6,334 bases of DNA from Candidatus Helarchaeota archaeon (GCA_013375355.1 JABXJV010000568.1:1-6334); one strand, 5' to 3'; shown: positions 1 to 6,042, numbered from the stretch's first letter. A program made the numbers and translations. The notes: generated by a model from the sequence alone, not told the origin.

Positions 1-2
1 AT

Positions 3-266
3 TTTCATCCTGCTCAATACCCCGAGAGATTAGTTGAAAGAATAATGAAAGCTTGTAGTGAGGAATATGATACTGTATTAGATCCCTTTCTTGGGTCAGG
101 TACTACTATGGTGGTTTCTAAAAAATTAAACCGAAATTGTATTGGATTTGAAATTAATAGTGAATATGTGAAAAATACAGAAAAAAGACTGAATCTAACA
201 CAAAAAAATCTTGTTGAATTTTCAACAGCAAAAACTCAAACTCAGCTGGAAATAATAAGAAAATAA
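3..266 (+). CDS. C-terminal end of a beta-class N4/N6 site-specific DNA methyltransferase (5'-truncated by window)
   Basis: This enzyme transfers a methyl group from AdoMet to an exocyclic amino group of adenine or cytosine in DNA, as part of a restriction-modification system or as an orphan. The frame is open from the first complete codon at base 3, upstream of the first ATG (45), so the true start lies outside the window. The first residues read FHPAQYPERLVERI, the conserved segment that precedes motif I in the N6_N4_Mtase family. DPFLGSGTT (from base 81) is AdoMet-binding motif I, and the Glu in IGFEINSEYV is the motif II acid that contacts the AdoMet ribose. Because motif I lies near the C-terminus, the catalytic DPPY-type motif and the target recognition domain must be upstream, which is the beta-class order. 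The last 25 or so residues are polar and not conserved. No restriction endonuclease is visible on this side. Family confidence is high; base specificity cannot be read. Confidence 0.92.
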   Translation, partial: FHPAQYPERLVERIMKACSEEYDTVLDPFLGSGTTMVVSKKLNRNCIGFEINSEYVKNTEKRLNLTQKNLVEFSTAKTQTQLEIIRK

Positions 267-284
267 AACCTAATTTCTTCGATT

Positions 285-300
285 AAAAATTTTTATTTTT
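285..300. terminator. A5-T5-A-T5 tract between convergent genes
   Basis: Five A followed by TTTTTATTTTT lies in the 32-bp gap between the methyltransferase stop (264-266) and the DUF362 stop (299-301). On the plus strand it gives a U-rich 3' end for the methyltransferase transcript, and the A run gives a shorter U run for the opposite transcript. Archaeal RNA polymerase terminates on such T tracts without needing a hairpin. The assignment rests on position and composition only. Confidence 0.5.
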
Positions 301-1120
301 AAAGGTTTAGTTCTTGGAGTTCATATTCTTTTGTTCCTAGACCATATTCAATTGAGTATAAAAGATGTTTTACGTCATTAAATTCTTTATCAGGATAAGC
401 TGGAGTATTTTCTTTTAATAATTTAAAACCAAAAACGTCTAAAGCAACTGGATTTGTGCCTGCTATAATGTAACCAAGATCGAAAGGTTTTCCTCCATGG
501 CGGAACTCATTGGCCACCATCATTGTTTGTACCGCATCCATAATTGTCAAATGAAATATGGGAATTTTAGAGTTATACAATAGCCAATTAGCTTCCGCTA
601 TCAGTTTGTGAATATTTATCTTACCAGCATGCATATCAAACCTTTCATTTCTTTCAAAATATCCAACAACATTCTTTAATGCACCAGTTATGGTGCAAAC
701 CAGATGACATTTTAAGACTGGAAGGGAAATAATACAATCAAATTCGTCAAATGGCACAGTTGACATATTAACTTTGAAACCACGTTTTGTTGTTAATTCA
801 TCCATTTTTTCTTTATGAAAATCGATGAATGGAACATTAAGTTTATCACAAAGAGATTGTATTGGAGTATTTTTCATTTTTCTTTTTGAAAGATCAGAAG
901 CATATCCATCCCCAACAAAAATATTGGAGCGTTGACTTTCTAAAAATTGAATTACAGCCTCTATTGTTTCGATATGTGTTGTAGTGGGATATACTTCATG
1001 TGATACATGATTTGGCTTGATTAAAATTTTTCCTTTCAGCTGATTTTTAAAAATTTCCAAGATTTTATGGACAAATTTCTTTCTTTGTTCCGTTTTTGCA
1101 TAATAAACAAGATTTGACAT
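299..1120 (-). CDS. DUF362 domain protein, stand-alone (no ferredoxin domain)
   Basis: This is a DUF362-family protein of about 273 residues, somewhat short for the family. Numbering from an alternative TTG at 1132, recognisable blocks are ILIKPNHVSHEVYPTTTH (36-53), IFVGDGYAS (71-79), ISLPVLKCHLVCTITGALKN (135-154), HAGKINIHKLIAEANWL (168-184) and IIAGTNPVALDVFGFKLL (222-239). These match the KPN, GDG, LP-K-H-TGA-KN and AGT-PVA-D blocks of the family. Many DUF362 proteins carry a 4Fe-4S ferredoxin-like domain. None is present here, and there are no CxxC clusters, signal peptide or membrane segments, so the protein should be cytosolic. The biochemical role of the family is poorly defined; a redox link has been suggested from its ferredoxin fusions. 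I chose the ATG at 1118-1120 over the TTG at 1130-1132 because a TATA-like box sits about 26 nt before the ATG, which fits a leaderless mRNA. The gene is divergent from the thiolase. Confidence 0.85.
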   Translation of the reverse strand: MSNLVYYAKTEQRKKFVHKILEIFKNQLKGKILIKPNHVSHEVYPTTTHIETIEAVIQFLESQRSNIFVGDGYASDLSKRKMKNTPIQSLCDKLNVPFIDFHKEKMDELTTKRGFKVNMSTVPFDEFDCIISLPVLKCHLVCTITGALKNVVGYFERNERFDMHAGKINIHKLIAEANWLLYNSKIPIFHLTIMDAVQTMMVANEFRHGGKPFDLGYIIAGTNPVALDVFGFKLLKENTPAYPDKEFNDVKHLLYSIEYGLGTKEYELQELNL

Positions 1121-1140
1121 CAAAATATCCAAATTACTAA

Positions 1141-1150
1141 TTGTATAAAT
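1141..1150 (-). promoter_or_regulatory. TATA-like box of the DUF362 gene
   Basis: Read on the minus strand this is ATTTATACAA, a match to the archaeal TATA box. Its centre is about 26 nt upstream of the ATG at 1120, the usual distance from TATA box to transcription start, so the transcript would begin at or next to that ATG. No Shine-Dalgarno sequence precedes either candidate start, which agrees with leaderless translation. Confidence 0.45.
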
Positions 1151-1207
1151 TAATATTGTTTAGTAATATAGAATAAAATTTAATAATCCGCTCTCAGTGG
1201 TTATTTT

Positions 1208-1270
1208 AAATTGTATATTCAATTTGAAACATAAAATTATTTTCTGAAATGACAAACTAAATTGAATATT
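1208..1270 (+). promoter_or_regulatory. Thiolase operon promoter region with candidate operator dyads
   Basis: The 18-bp dyad AAATTG-N6-CAATTT occupies 1208-1225. Its right part, ATATTCAATTT (1215-1225), recurs in inverted form as AAATTGAATAT at 1259-1269, 33 bp away. Between them CATAAAATTA (1230-1239) is a plausible TATA box that would place the transcription start near 1259-1260. The repeats would then bracket the core promoter, an arrangement expected of an operator. The TATA call is weak because the whole region is A+T-rich. Confidence 0.35.
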
Positions 1271-1285
1271 ATTAAAAAATAACTG

Positions 1286-1291
1286 AAGGAG
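1286..1291 (+). promoter_or_regulatory. Shine-Dalgarno site of the thiolase gene
   Basis: AAGGAG lies 11 nt before the ATG at 1303. The spacing is a little long but acceptable, and it supports this ATG as the start and a leadered transcript. Confidence 0.55.
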
Positions 1292-1302
1292 TTTGAAGAA
1301 TT

Positions 1303-2586
1303 ATGGGTAAACTTGGAAGAGAAGTTGCCATTGTTGCTGTAGGTATGTGTAAATTCGGGAATTATTCAAAATATGGTAAACCAGAAAATATGCGCACCTC
1401 AAGAGATTTGTGGCTTGAAGCATATGAGGATATGCTCGGAAATATTGACAAAATGAACAATATACAAGAGGAAGTTGAATGTTTATACTTGGGAAATTTT
1501 TCATCAGATTTATTTGAAGGTCAAGGGCATTTAGCACCATTAATGGCGGAATTAATTGGTTTGGTTCCAAAACCTGCAATGCGTGTTGAAGATGCATGTG
1601 TAAGTGGCGGCGTCGCACTCCGTCTAGGAATTCTAGCAGTAGCTAGTGGCTTTTACGATACAGTGATATCTGGAGGAGTCGAAAAAATGTGTGATTTAAC
1701 AACTGCCGGAGTGACCGATACATTAGCTGCTGCATCAGACTTAGTTTATGAACTTCCCTATGGTGCCACTTTCCCAGGACTTTATGCTAATATTGCCACG
1801 GCACACATGGCTAAATTCGGAACAACCGAAGAACAAATGCACCTCGTTGCAATTAAAAATCATAATAATGGGGCATTAAATCCCAAAGCGCAAATGCCAA
1901 TGACTATTAAACAGATGATGCAAAAAAGAATAAAAAAATTGGAAGCCAAGGGAAAACCTGTTCCAGAATGGAAGGATGAAATGGACTATTTAAACGATAA
2001 ATCTGCCAATCCTATGATTGCGTATCCCTTAAGACTCAATGACTGTTCATTAGTTACAGATGGTGCTGCTATGTGTATTATAACTACTAAAGAAAAAGCA
2101 AAACAATGGACTGATACACCCGTATATGTTATTGGAACTGGCCAAGGAAGCGATACGCTCGCATTACATACTCGTCCTGAGCGATATTCCCTAAGGGCTG
2201 CTGTACACGCTTCTAAAGAAGCTTATCAAATGGCAGGAATTGGACCTAAAGATATCCAATGCGCTGAAGTTCATGATTGCTTCACAATAGCAGAACTTGT
2301 AGCCATGGAAGATGTAGGTTTCTTCCCCAGAGGTGAAGCCGCTAAAGCTGTTGAAGAAGGTCTTACTGAATTAAATTCTAAACTTCCAATAAACACCAGT
2401 GGTGGCCTCAAGAGTAAGGGACATCCTATTGGGGCATCTGGTATTGCACAAATGGTCGAGATTTTTAAGCAAATGAGAGGAATAGCAGAAGGTGCAAGAC
2501 AATTAAAAGATAGACCAGAGATTGCTATGACACATAATGTCGGAGGCAGTGGTGGTAGTTGTGTTATCAACATTTATAAAACTTAG
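1303..2586 (+). CDS. Thiolase (acetyl-CoA C-acyltransferase), archaeal/SCP2-like type
   Basis: This 427-residue thiolase makes or cleaves 3-ketoacyl-CoA, for example acetoacetyl-CoA from two acetyl-CoA. The nucleophile is C99 in DACVSGG (CxS motif). HDCF at 324-327 replaces the NEAF motif of classical thiolases, and GHPIGASG at 373-380 gives catalytic H374. The C-terminal block reads HNVGGSGGSC (411-420), so N412 stands where classical thiolases have the CxG cysteine. In SCP2-type thiolases the HDCF cysteine (here C326) is thought to take that role. About 30 charged residues near 203-235, ending just before NPMIAYPLRLNDCS, look longer than the usual linker. The DUF35 gene follows after 8 bp, and in archaea such partners form a complex in which DUF35 helps shuttle acyl-CoA intermediates. 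Biosynthetic (mevalonate) and degradative (beta-oxidation) roles cannot be separated here, since no HMG-CoA synthase or other pathway gene is in view. The protein is cytosolic, with no signal or membrane segment. Confidence 0.93.
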   Translation: MGKLGREVAIVAVGMCKFGNYSKYGKPENMRTSRDLWLEAYEDMLGNIDKMNNIQEEVECLYLGNFSSDLFEGQGHLAPLMAELIGLVPKPAMRVEDACVSGGVALRLGILAVASGFYDTVISGGVEKMCDLTTAGVTDTLAAASDLVYELPYGATFPGLYANIATAHMAKFGTTEEQMHLVAIKNHNNGALNPKAQMPMTIKQMMQKRIKKLEAKGKPVPEWKDEMDYLNDKSANPMIAYPLRLNDCSLVTDGAAMCIITTKEKAKQWTDTPVYVIGTGQGSDTLALHTRPERYSLRAAVHASKEAYQMAGIGPKDIQCAEVHDCFTIAELVAMEDVGFFPRGEAAKAVEEGLTELNSKLPINTSGGLKSKGHPIGASGIAQMVEIFKQMRGIAEGARQLKDRPEIAMTHNVGGSGGSCVINIYKT

Positions 2587-2590
2587 GAGG
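2585..2590 (+). promoter_or_regulatory. Shine-Dalgarno site of the DUF35 gene, overlapping the thiolase stop
   Basis: AGGAGG shares two bases with the thiolase TAG stop (2584-2586). It lies 4 nt before the ATG at 2595 and 7 nt before the ATG at 2598. The site is strong and indicates translational coupling within a two-gene operon. Confidence 0.75.
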
Positions 2591-2594
2591 TTGT

Positions 2595-3041
2595 ATGATG
2601 TCTGAAAAACCATTTACAGTTCAAAGTTATGTTGATTTCCTTAATGAAAAAAAACTGATGGGAACAAAATGTAAAGATTGTGGAAACATCGATCTTCCTC
2701 CTAAATCGATTTGTTCAAAGTGTTTTAAATCAAATGTAGAATGGACAGAAGTTGAAGGCAAAGGAAAATTAGCTACGTTCTCTGCAATTCACGTAGGAAC
2801 AACTTTGATGAATAAAAAAGGATATTCCATGAAAAAACCATACCTTTTTGGAACAATTGACTTAGATGTTGGGGTTTCGATTAGTTCCCATATTAAAGGG
2901 TTTGATGAATTAAATCCTGAAAAAATAAAATTTGGCACTCGATTAAAAGCAAACTTCGAAGATGGCACTGAAGAATTTGTAGATAGAAGAGGAAATAAAT
3001 CTGAACGACCTAAAGTATTTTTATCTTTTGTTCCAGAGTAG
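2595..3041 (+). CDS. DUF35 Zn-ribbon/OB-fold protein, thiolase partner
   Basis: This is a 148-residue protein of the DUF35 family. The N-terminal helix and rubredoxin-like zinc ribbon carry C26-x2-C29 and C40-x2-C43 (CKDCG and CSKCF), all four ligands intact. From about residue 50 an OB fold follows, with GKGKLATFSAIHVG (55-68), KPYLFGTIDLDVGVSISSHI (81-100) and FGTRLKANF (113-121). In archaeal thiolase/HMG-CoA synthase complexes this family bridges the enzymes and helps pass the CoA-bound intermediate. Here it should bind the thiolase encoded 8 bp upstream. Two adjacent ATGs exist (2595 and 2598); the second has the better Shine-Dalgarno spacing (7 nt), so the product may be 147 residues. 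Length is normal for the family and no residue is obviously missing. A T-rich terminator begins directly after the stop, so the operon ends here. Confidence 0.93.
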   Translation: MMSEKPFTVQSYVDFLNEKKLMGTKCKDCGNIDLPPKSICSKCFKSNVEWTEVEGKGKLATFSAIHVGTTLMNKKGYSMKKPYLFGTIDLDVGVSISSHIKGFDELNPEKIKFGTRLKANFEDGTEEFVDRRGNKSERPKVFLSFVPE

Positions 3042-3043
3042 AA

Positions 3044-3070
3044 TTTCTTTTTATTTTTTTCTTTTTCTCT
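3044..3070 (+). terminator. Poly-T terminator of the thiolase-DUF35 operon
   Basis: The tract begins three bases after the DUF35 stop and is almost all T with a few C and A. It contains runs of T5, T7 and T5 and has no GC stem. This is the form expected of intrinsic termination in archaea. Confidence 0.7.
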
Positions 3071-3072
3071 AA

Positions 3073-3138
3073 ATATTAAAATTTAGATTACTTTTATTTA
3101 GATTATATTTAGTTGATTTTTTCTAAATTTTTTAATAT
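3073..3138. repeat. Imperfect A+T-rich inverted repeat with an internal direct repeat
   Basis: The left arm ATATTAAAATTTAGA (3073-3087) and the right arm TCTAAATTTTTTAATAT (3122-3138) are reverse complements apart from two extra bases in the right arm. Between and overlapping them ATTTAGATTA occurs twice (3081-3090 and 3096-3105). The repeat lies just after the poly-T terminator, so it could be a 3'-end hairpin or part of the upstream region of the SIR2 gene. Low-complexity composition makes chance a real alternative. Confidence 0.35.
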
Positions 3139-3256
3139 AATATAAAATAAATAATCAAGGAAATCAATAACGAAATAATTTTCTAGATTTAACAAAATAA
3201 TATATTATTATTAAATTCGACAAAGTTTGCAAATAATTAACTAATGAAGTTAAATT

Positions 3257-3260
3257 AGGA
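3257..3260 (+). promoter_or_regulatory. Shine-Dalgarno site supporting the TTG start of the SIR2-TPR gene
   Basis: AGGA lies 6 nt before the TTG at 3267. In that frame there is a stop at 3234-3236 and no ATG or GTG before 3267, and the first in-frame ATG lies at residue 51, inside the NAD-binding domain. The site therefore decides for a TTG start. Confidence 0.5.
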
Positions 3261-3266
3261 ATTAAT

Positions 3267-4958
3267 TTGGGAAGTTTTAAATTGGATTATAATACTGCTG
3301 ATATAAAAACTATTGCTGAACAAATCAAGTGGGCGAAAGAGGAAGGTTATTATACATGTGTATTAATTGGAGCTGGTGTATCTGTTTCAGCAGGTATTCC
3401 TGCTTGTGAGGAACTAATGAATATAATAAAAAAACAGTTTCCTCACACAGCAAATTATGCCACAAAACAGAATTATTGTGAATTTATGAGTCTCTTGACA
3501 CCTTTACAGAGACGTGAATTAATTGGTTCTTTTATAGATCAAGCTAAAATTAATATGGCGCATTTGTATCTTGGTTCTTTAGTCAAAAAAGGATATGTTC
3601 ATCGAATTTTTACGGTCAATTTTGATCCTCTTATTATTCGAAGTTTGGCTCTATTTAATTTATATCCTGCAATTTATGATTTTGCAGCTTCCCAGGAATA
3701 TGTACCCGGAGCAGCAGCTCAACTTTCTGTTTTTCATCTTCATGGTCAAAGAGATGGTTTTGTTTTATTTCATACTGAAGATGAAGTAAAAAAACATTCA
3801 AATAAATTAAAAAATGTATTTCATGATGTAAGAAATAGTTGTTGGTTAGTTATTGGCTATTCTGGAGAACAAGATCCTGTTTTTGAACGATTAGCAGAAA
3901 CTAATGTCTTTCATAATAAATTATTTTGGATAGGTTACAGAGATGAAGAACCAAAACCTCATGTATTGAAAAAAATATTAACTCCATTAAATAAATACGG
4001 ATATTACGTAAAAGATTTTACTGCTGACACATTTTTTTTACAACTTGCAAGGGAACTAAATTTAGAAAATCCTGAAATAATTTCAACACCTTTTTCCCAT
4101 TTGAAAGAATCCATTAAATCTATAAAAGAATTTACAATTGATGAAAAATTGGTGGATTTAACAAAAGAAACCAAAAAATGGGTAGATGCCGCAATTAGTT
4201 TCTTTGAAAAAGGCGAAGCTATTGAGAAAATTGAAGTTGCTAAAAAGAAACAGCTTGAGGAAGACGAAATTATTCGTAAAATTAAAAATATTTTTGTATC
4301 TGGTAAATACAATCAATTATATAATGTTTTTGATGAGATTCTATCAAGTGATTCAAAAGAAGCCAAAGAATATCTTAGTTTTACATTGAATAATTGGGGA
4401 AATGTCTTTTCAGAACTTGGTGAGAAAAAAAGTGGCGAAGATTCGGAGCGGTATTTCAAACTAGCCATGAAGAAATATCAACAAGCTTTAGGAATAATAC
4501 CAAATTTTTACCAAGCATTTGCTAATTGGGGAGAAACCCTTTCAAAATTTGCTAAAATTAAAAGTGGGGAGGAGGCTGATAATATATTCAAACAAGCGAT
4601 TGAAAAATTTGAACAAGCTCTAAAATTTAATCCAGATAATTACCAAATACTTACTAAATTGGGAATCGCATTTAAAAACTTTGCAAAGACTAAGAGTGGC
4701 GAAGAGGCACAGCATTTGCTTGATAATGCACTTAGGATTTTTGAGAAAGTTGAAAATAAATACAAAGGTTTGGCGACTTACAATATCGCATGTGTATATT
4801 CTGTAAAAGGAGAAAAGGAAAAAGCCTTAGAATGGCTTGAAAAATCATTAAAGGAGAAATCTGCCCCCTCAAATTTGCATATTCTAAAAGATAATGATTT
4901 TGATAATGTTAAAAATACTGAAGATTTTAAAAAACTTATGAAATCATACTCCTATTAA
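3267..4958 (+). CDS. SIR2-family NAD-binding protein fused to C-terminal TPR-like repeats; putative NADase
   Basis: This is a 563-residue two-part protein. The SIR2 (Rossmann) domain spans roughly 15-268: GAGVSVSAGIP (35-45) is the NAD-binding loop, NFD (118-120) carries the catalytic-type Asn, HLHG (157-160) the catalytic-type His159, and VIGYSGEQD (195-203) and LFWIGY (219-224) are later Rossmann strands. The paired CxxC zinc ligands of sirtuin deacetylases are absent, which favours NAD hydrolysis over deacetylation, as in SIR2 effectors of antiviral systems. A charged helical linker (about 275-345) follows. Three 44-residue repeats then start at W377, W421 and L465, each with a KSGE(E/D) turn. 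A final TPR (501-531) ends in the block N-LHILKDNDFDNVKNTEDFKKLM common after TPRs. There is no STAND ATPase, signal peptide or membrane segment. TTG at 3267 is the only start that keeps the NAD loop. A+T content is visibly higher than in the thiolase operon. A role in immunity is inference; a regulatory NAD-binding role is the main alternative. Confidence 0.88.
   Translation: MGSFKLDYNTADIKTIAEQIKWAKEEGYYTCVLIGAGVSVSAGIPACEELMNIIKKQFPHTANYATKQNYCEFMSLLTPLQRRELIGSFIDQAKINMAHLYLGSLVKKGYVHRIFTVNFDPLIIRSLALFNLYPAIYDFAASQEYVPGAAAQLSVFHLHGQRDGFVLFHTEDEVKKHSNKLKNVFHDVRNSCWLVIGYSGEQDPVFERLAETNVFHNKLFWIGYRDEEPKPHVLKKILTPLNKYGYYVKDFTADTFFLQLARELNLENPEIISTPFSHLKESIKSIKEFTIDEKLVDLTKETKKWVDAAISFFEKGEAIEKIEVAKKKQLEEDEIIRKIKNIFVSGKYNQLYNVFDEILSSDSKEAKEYLSFTLNNWGNVFSELGEKKSGEDSERYFKLAMKKYQQALGIIPNFYQAFANWGETLSKFAKIKSGEEADNIFKQAIEKFEQALKFNPDNYQILTKLGIAFKNFAKTKSGEEAQHLLDNALRIFEKVENKYKGLATYNIACVYSVKGEKEKALEWLEKSLKEKSAPSNLHILKDNDFDNVKNTEDFKKLMKSYSY
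4396..4752 (+). repeat. Tandem 132-bp repeat units encoding 44-residue extended TPR-like motifs
   Basis: Two full units and a partial third encode residues 377-420, 421-464 and 465 to about 495 of the SIR2-TPR protein. The most conserved DNA is around AAGAGTGG(C/G)GA(A/G)GA, at about 4429, 4561 and 4693, exactly 132 bp apart. Each unit is a helix pair (WG..LS.FAK and IF.QAI.KFEQAL) with a roughly 10-residue insert relative to a 34-residue TPR. The units are diverged at DNA level, so this is old duplication rather than recent expansion. Confidence 0.7.
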
Positions 4959-4982
4959 AACTCATTACAAGATATTATAGAA

Positions 4983-4988
4983 TTTTTT
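4983..4988 (+). terminator. Weak T6 tract after the SIR2-TPR gene
   Basis: A run of six T begins 24 nt after the SIR2-TPR stop (4956-4958). It is the longest T run in the 175-bp gap before the next gene (4959-5133), which otherwise holds only A+T-rich sequence. Because it is short, some transcription may read through into the next gene. Confidence 0.3.
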
Positions 4989-5092
4989 GAATAATATTTA
5001 GTGTTAATACTCTATTAATTTAGTATTTCTCAAAATTTTTATGATTAAATAAATTAATTATATCAAATTCAAGATTCTAAAATTAATAAAAC

Positions 5093-5100
5093 TTTTAAAA
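5093..5100 (+). promoter_or_regulatory. Possible TATA box of the helical-repeat gene
   Basis: TTTTAAAA is centred about 37 nt before the ATG at 5134, which would put the transcription start about 12 nt before the ATG. The gene has no clear Shine-Dalgarno site, which fits a very short leader. The surrounding A+T richness makes this a weak call. Confidence 0.25.
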
Positions 5101-5133
5101 TGGAATTTACATTATAGAGAGAAAATTCAATAG

Positions 5134-6042
5134 ATGTCTAATTTGTCACAAAAAGAAATTCTAGAACAAATCAATGAATTGTTCCGTCAAGCAGAAGAAG
5201 AAGAACAGAACTATAACTGGGATAAAGAAATCGAAATTTTAAAAAAAGCGGAAAAAATTTGCTTTGATAATAAAGTAAGGAAAATGCAAGGCGAAGTATA
5301 TTATAAGTTGGGGGAGATACATCAAATAGCTGCAGATTACCAAAAAAATAAAGAAAAGGTCTTAAAACACTTTCAATTATCTATTTCTAATTTTGAAAAA
5401 GCCCTCAATTCATTTAAAGAATTGAAAATCGATGAAAAGATAAATGCCACTTTGGGTTCTATCAATCTTTTAAAATACATATCAGGAGTTGAAGAAGAAA
5501 AAGGAGTATCCCTTCTAGAATCTGCAATGGATTATACCAAAAAAGCAAAATTAATATTTAATCAAAAAGGAAATGTAATAGATTCATTAAAAATTGCAAT
5601 TTTAGGAAATAGAGCCTTTAGTTTACTTATAGGTGAAAAAAGTATTCGTATTGATGAGCTTGCAGATTTCAATGAATTAACTTCAGAATTTAGAGATTCA
5701 GCTTTAGAAATAGCTGATGGAATAATAAACCTATCAGAATTTCCTGAAATTTATGCTTATTATTTTTTCATAAGTCTTACAGAATTTAGTATATGGTCAG
5801 TATTTTCTTTACCGATTGAAGAATCAATAAGATCACGATACCTTCTGGATTTTATCAATCTATCTAAAAAATTTATTGATAGCACTATAGATCCCAATTC
5901 CTCCTTATTGATATTCTCTGTATATACAGTATATTCGTTTTTCAATACAATTTTTGGCATATTTACTAAAATCAATCAATTTGAACAAAAAAAATACATG
6001 AAAATAGCGGAAAATTGGCTTAAAAAGGGAGATCCTTATTAG
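5134..6042 (+). CDS. TPR-like helical-repeat protein of unknown function, frame-broken near its C-terminal end
   Basis: I do not recognise a specific family. The 302-residue product is almost entirely helical. Residues 12-46 and 47-98 look like TPR-type helix pairs, with NYNWDKEIEILKKAEKICFD and QGEVYYKLGEIHQIAADYQK, the second with an insert before FQLSISNFEKALNSF. The middle (105-200) has further amphipathic helices. The rest has aromatic-rich hydrophobic helices (about 204-226 and 257-277) that could be buried repeat helices or weak membrane segments. The ATG at 5134 is immediately preceded by an in-frame TAG (5131-5133), so translation cannot start earlier. The frame ends at a TAG (6040-6042), but coding-like sequence continues in the -1 frame to the window edge. 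The likely intact product would read WLKKG joined to RSLLENKYDHIP. It follows the SIR2-TPR gene on the same strand after 175 bp and shares its high A+T. An adaptor or sensor role is a guess only. Confidence 0.75.
   Translation: MSNLSQKEILEQINELFRQAEEEEQNYNWDKEIEILKKAEKICFDNKVRKMQGEVYYKLGEIHQIAADYQKNKEKVLKHFQLSISNFEKALNSFKELKIDEKINATLGSINLLKYISGVEEEKGVSLLESAMDYTKKAKLIFNQKGNVIDSLKIAILGNRAFSLLIGEKSIRIDELADFNELTSEFRDSALEIADGIINLSEFPEIYAYYFFISLTEFSIWSVFSLPIEESIRSRYLLDFINLSKKFIDSTIDPNSSLLIFSVYTVYSFFNTIFGIFTKINQFEQKKYMKIAENWLKKGDPY
6021..6028 (+). other. Probable frameshift site at an A5 run
   Basis: The sequence here is TAAAAAGG. Adding one A to the run would make the frame read through ctt-aaa-aaa-ggg-aga and continue without a stop to the window edge, giving LKKGRSLLENKY. 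Frame 3 is closed just upstream (TAA at 6021-6023) and open after it, while frame 1 stops at 6040. The two open frames therefore meet exactly at this homopolymer. A missing base, either a sequencing error or a true mutation, explains this best. Confidence 0.65.

Noticed and set aside
1301..1618. Minus-strand open frame of 105 codons opposite the thiolase start
   Set aside because: It is fully antisense to a thiolase segment carrying the active-site Cys block, and its His/Leu/Gln-rich translation resembles no protein.
2271..2573. Minus-strand open frame of 100 codons opposite the thiolase C-terminus
   Set aside because: It is a shadow of the conserved HDCF, GHP and GGSG region, is Pro/Leu/Ser-rich and has no ribosome site.
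3042..3266. CRISPR array, tRNA or other structured RNA in the spacer
   Set aside because: There are no regularly spaced repeats, no cloverleaf and no G+C-rich segment; apart from the terminator and inverted repeat it is A+T-rich sequence only.
3595..3789. Plus-strand 64-codon frame with a membrane-like sequence inside the SIR2 domain
   Set aside because: It overlaps the NFD and HLHG motifs in the real frame; its hydrophobicity is a by-product of T-rich codons.
4004..4312. Minus-strand open frame of 102 codons inside the SIR2-TPR gene
   Set aside because: It is antisense to the charged Lys/Glu linker, which naturally yields Ser/Phe/Leu-rich shadow frames.
4186..4389. Plus-strand 67-codon Lys/Leu-rich frame inside the SIR2-TPR gene
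   Set aside because: It is an out-of-frame overlap with the linker and first repeat and has no ribosome site.
5760..5975. Minus-strand 71-codon frame inside the helical-repeat gene
   Set aside because: It is antisense to a continuous coding frame and has no recognisable features.
6021..6028. Programmed -1 frameshifting as the cause of the frame change
   Set aside because: The heptamer is T-AAA-AAG, so the P-site tRNA would mispair after slippage, and no downstream stem is evident. A one-base indel is simpler.
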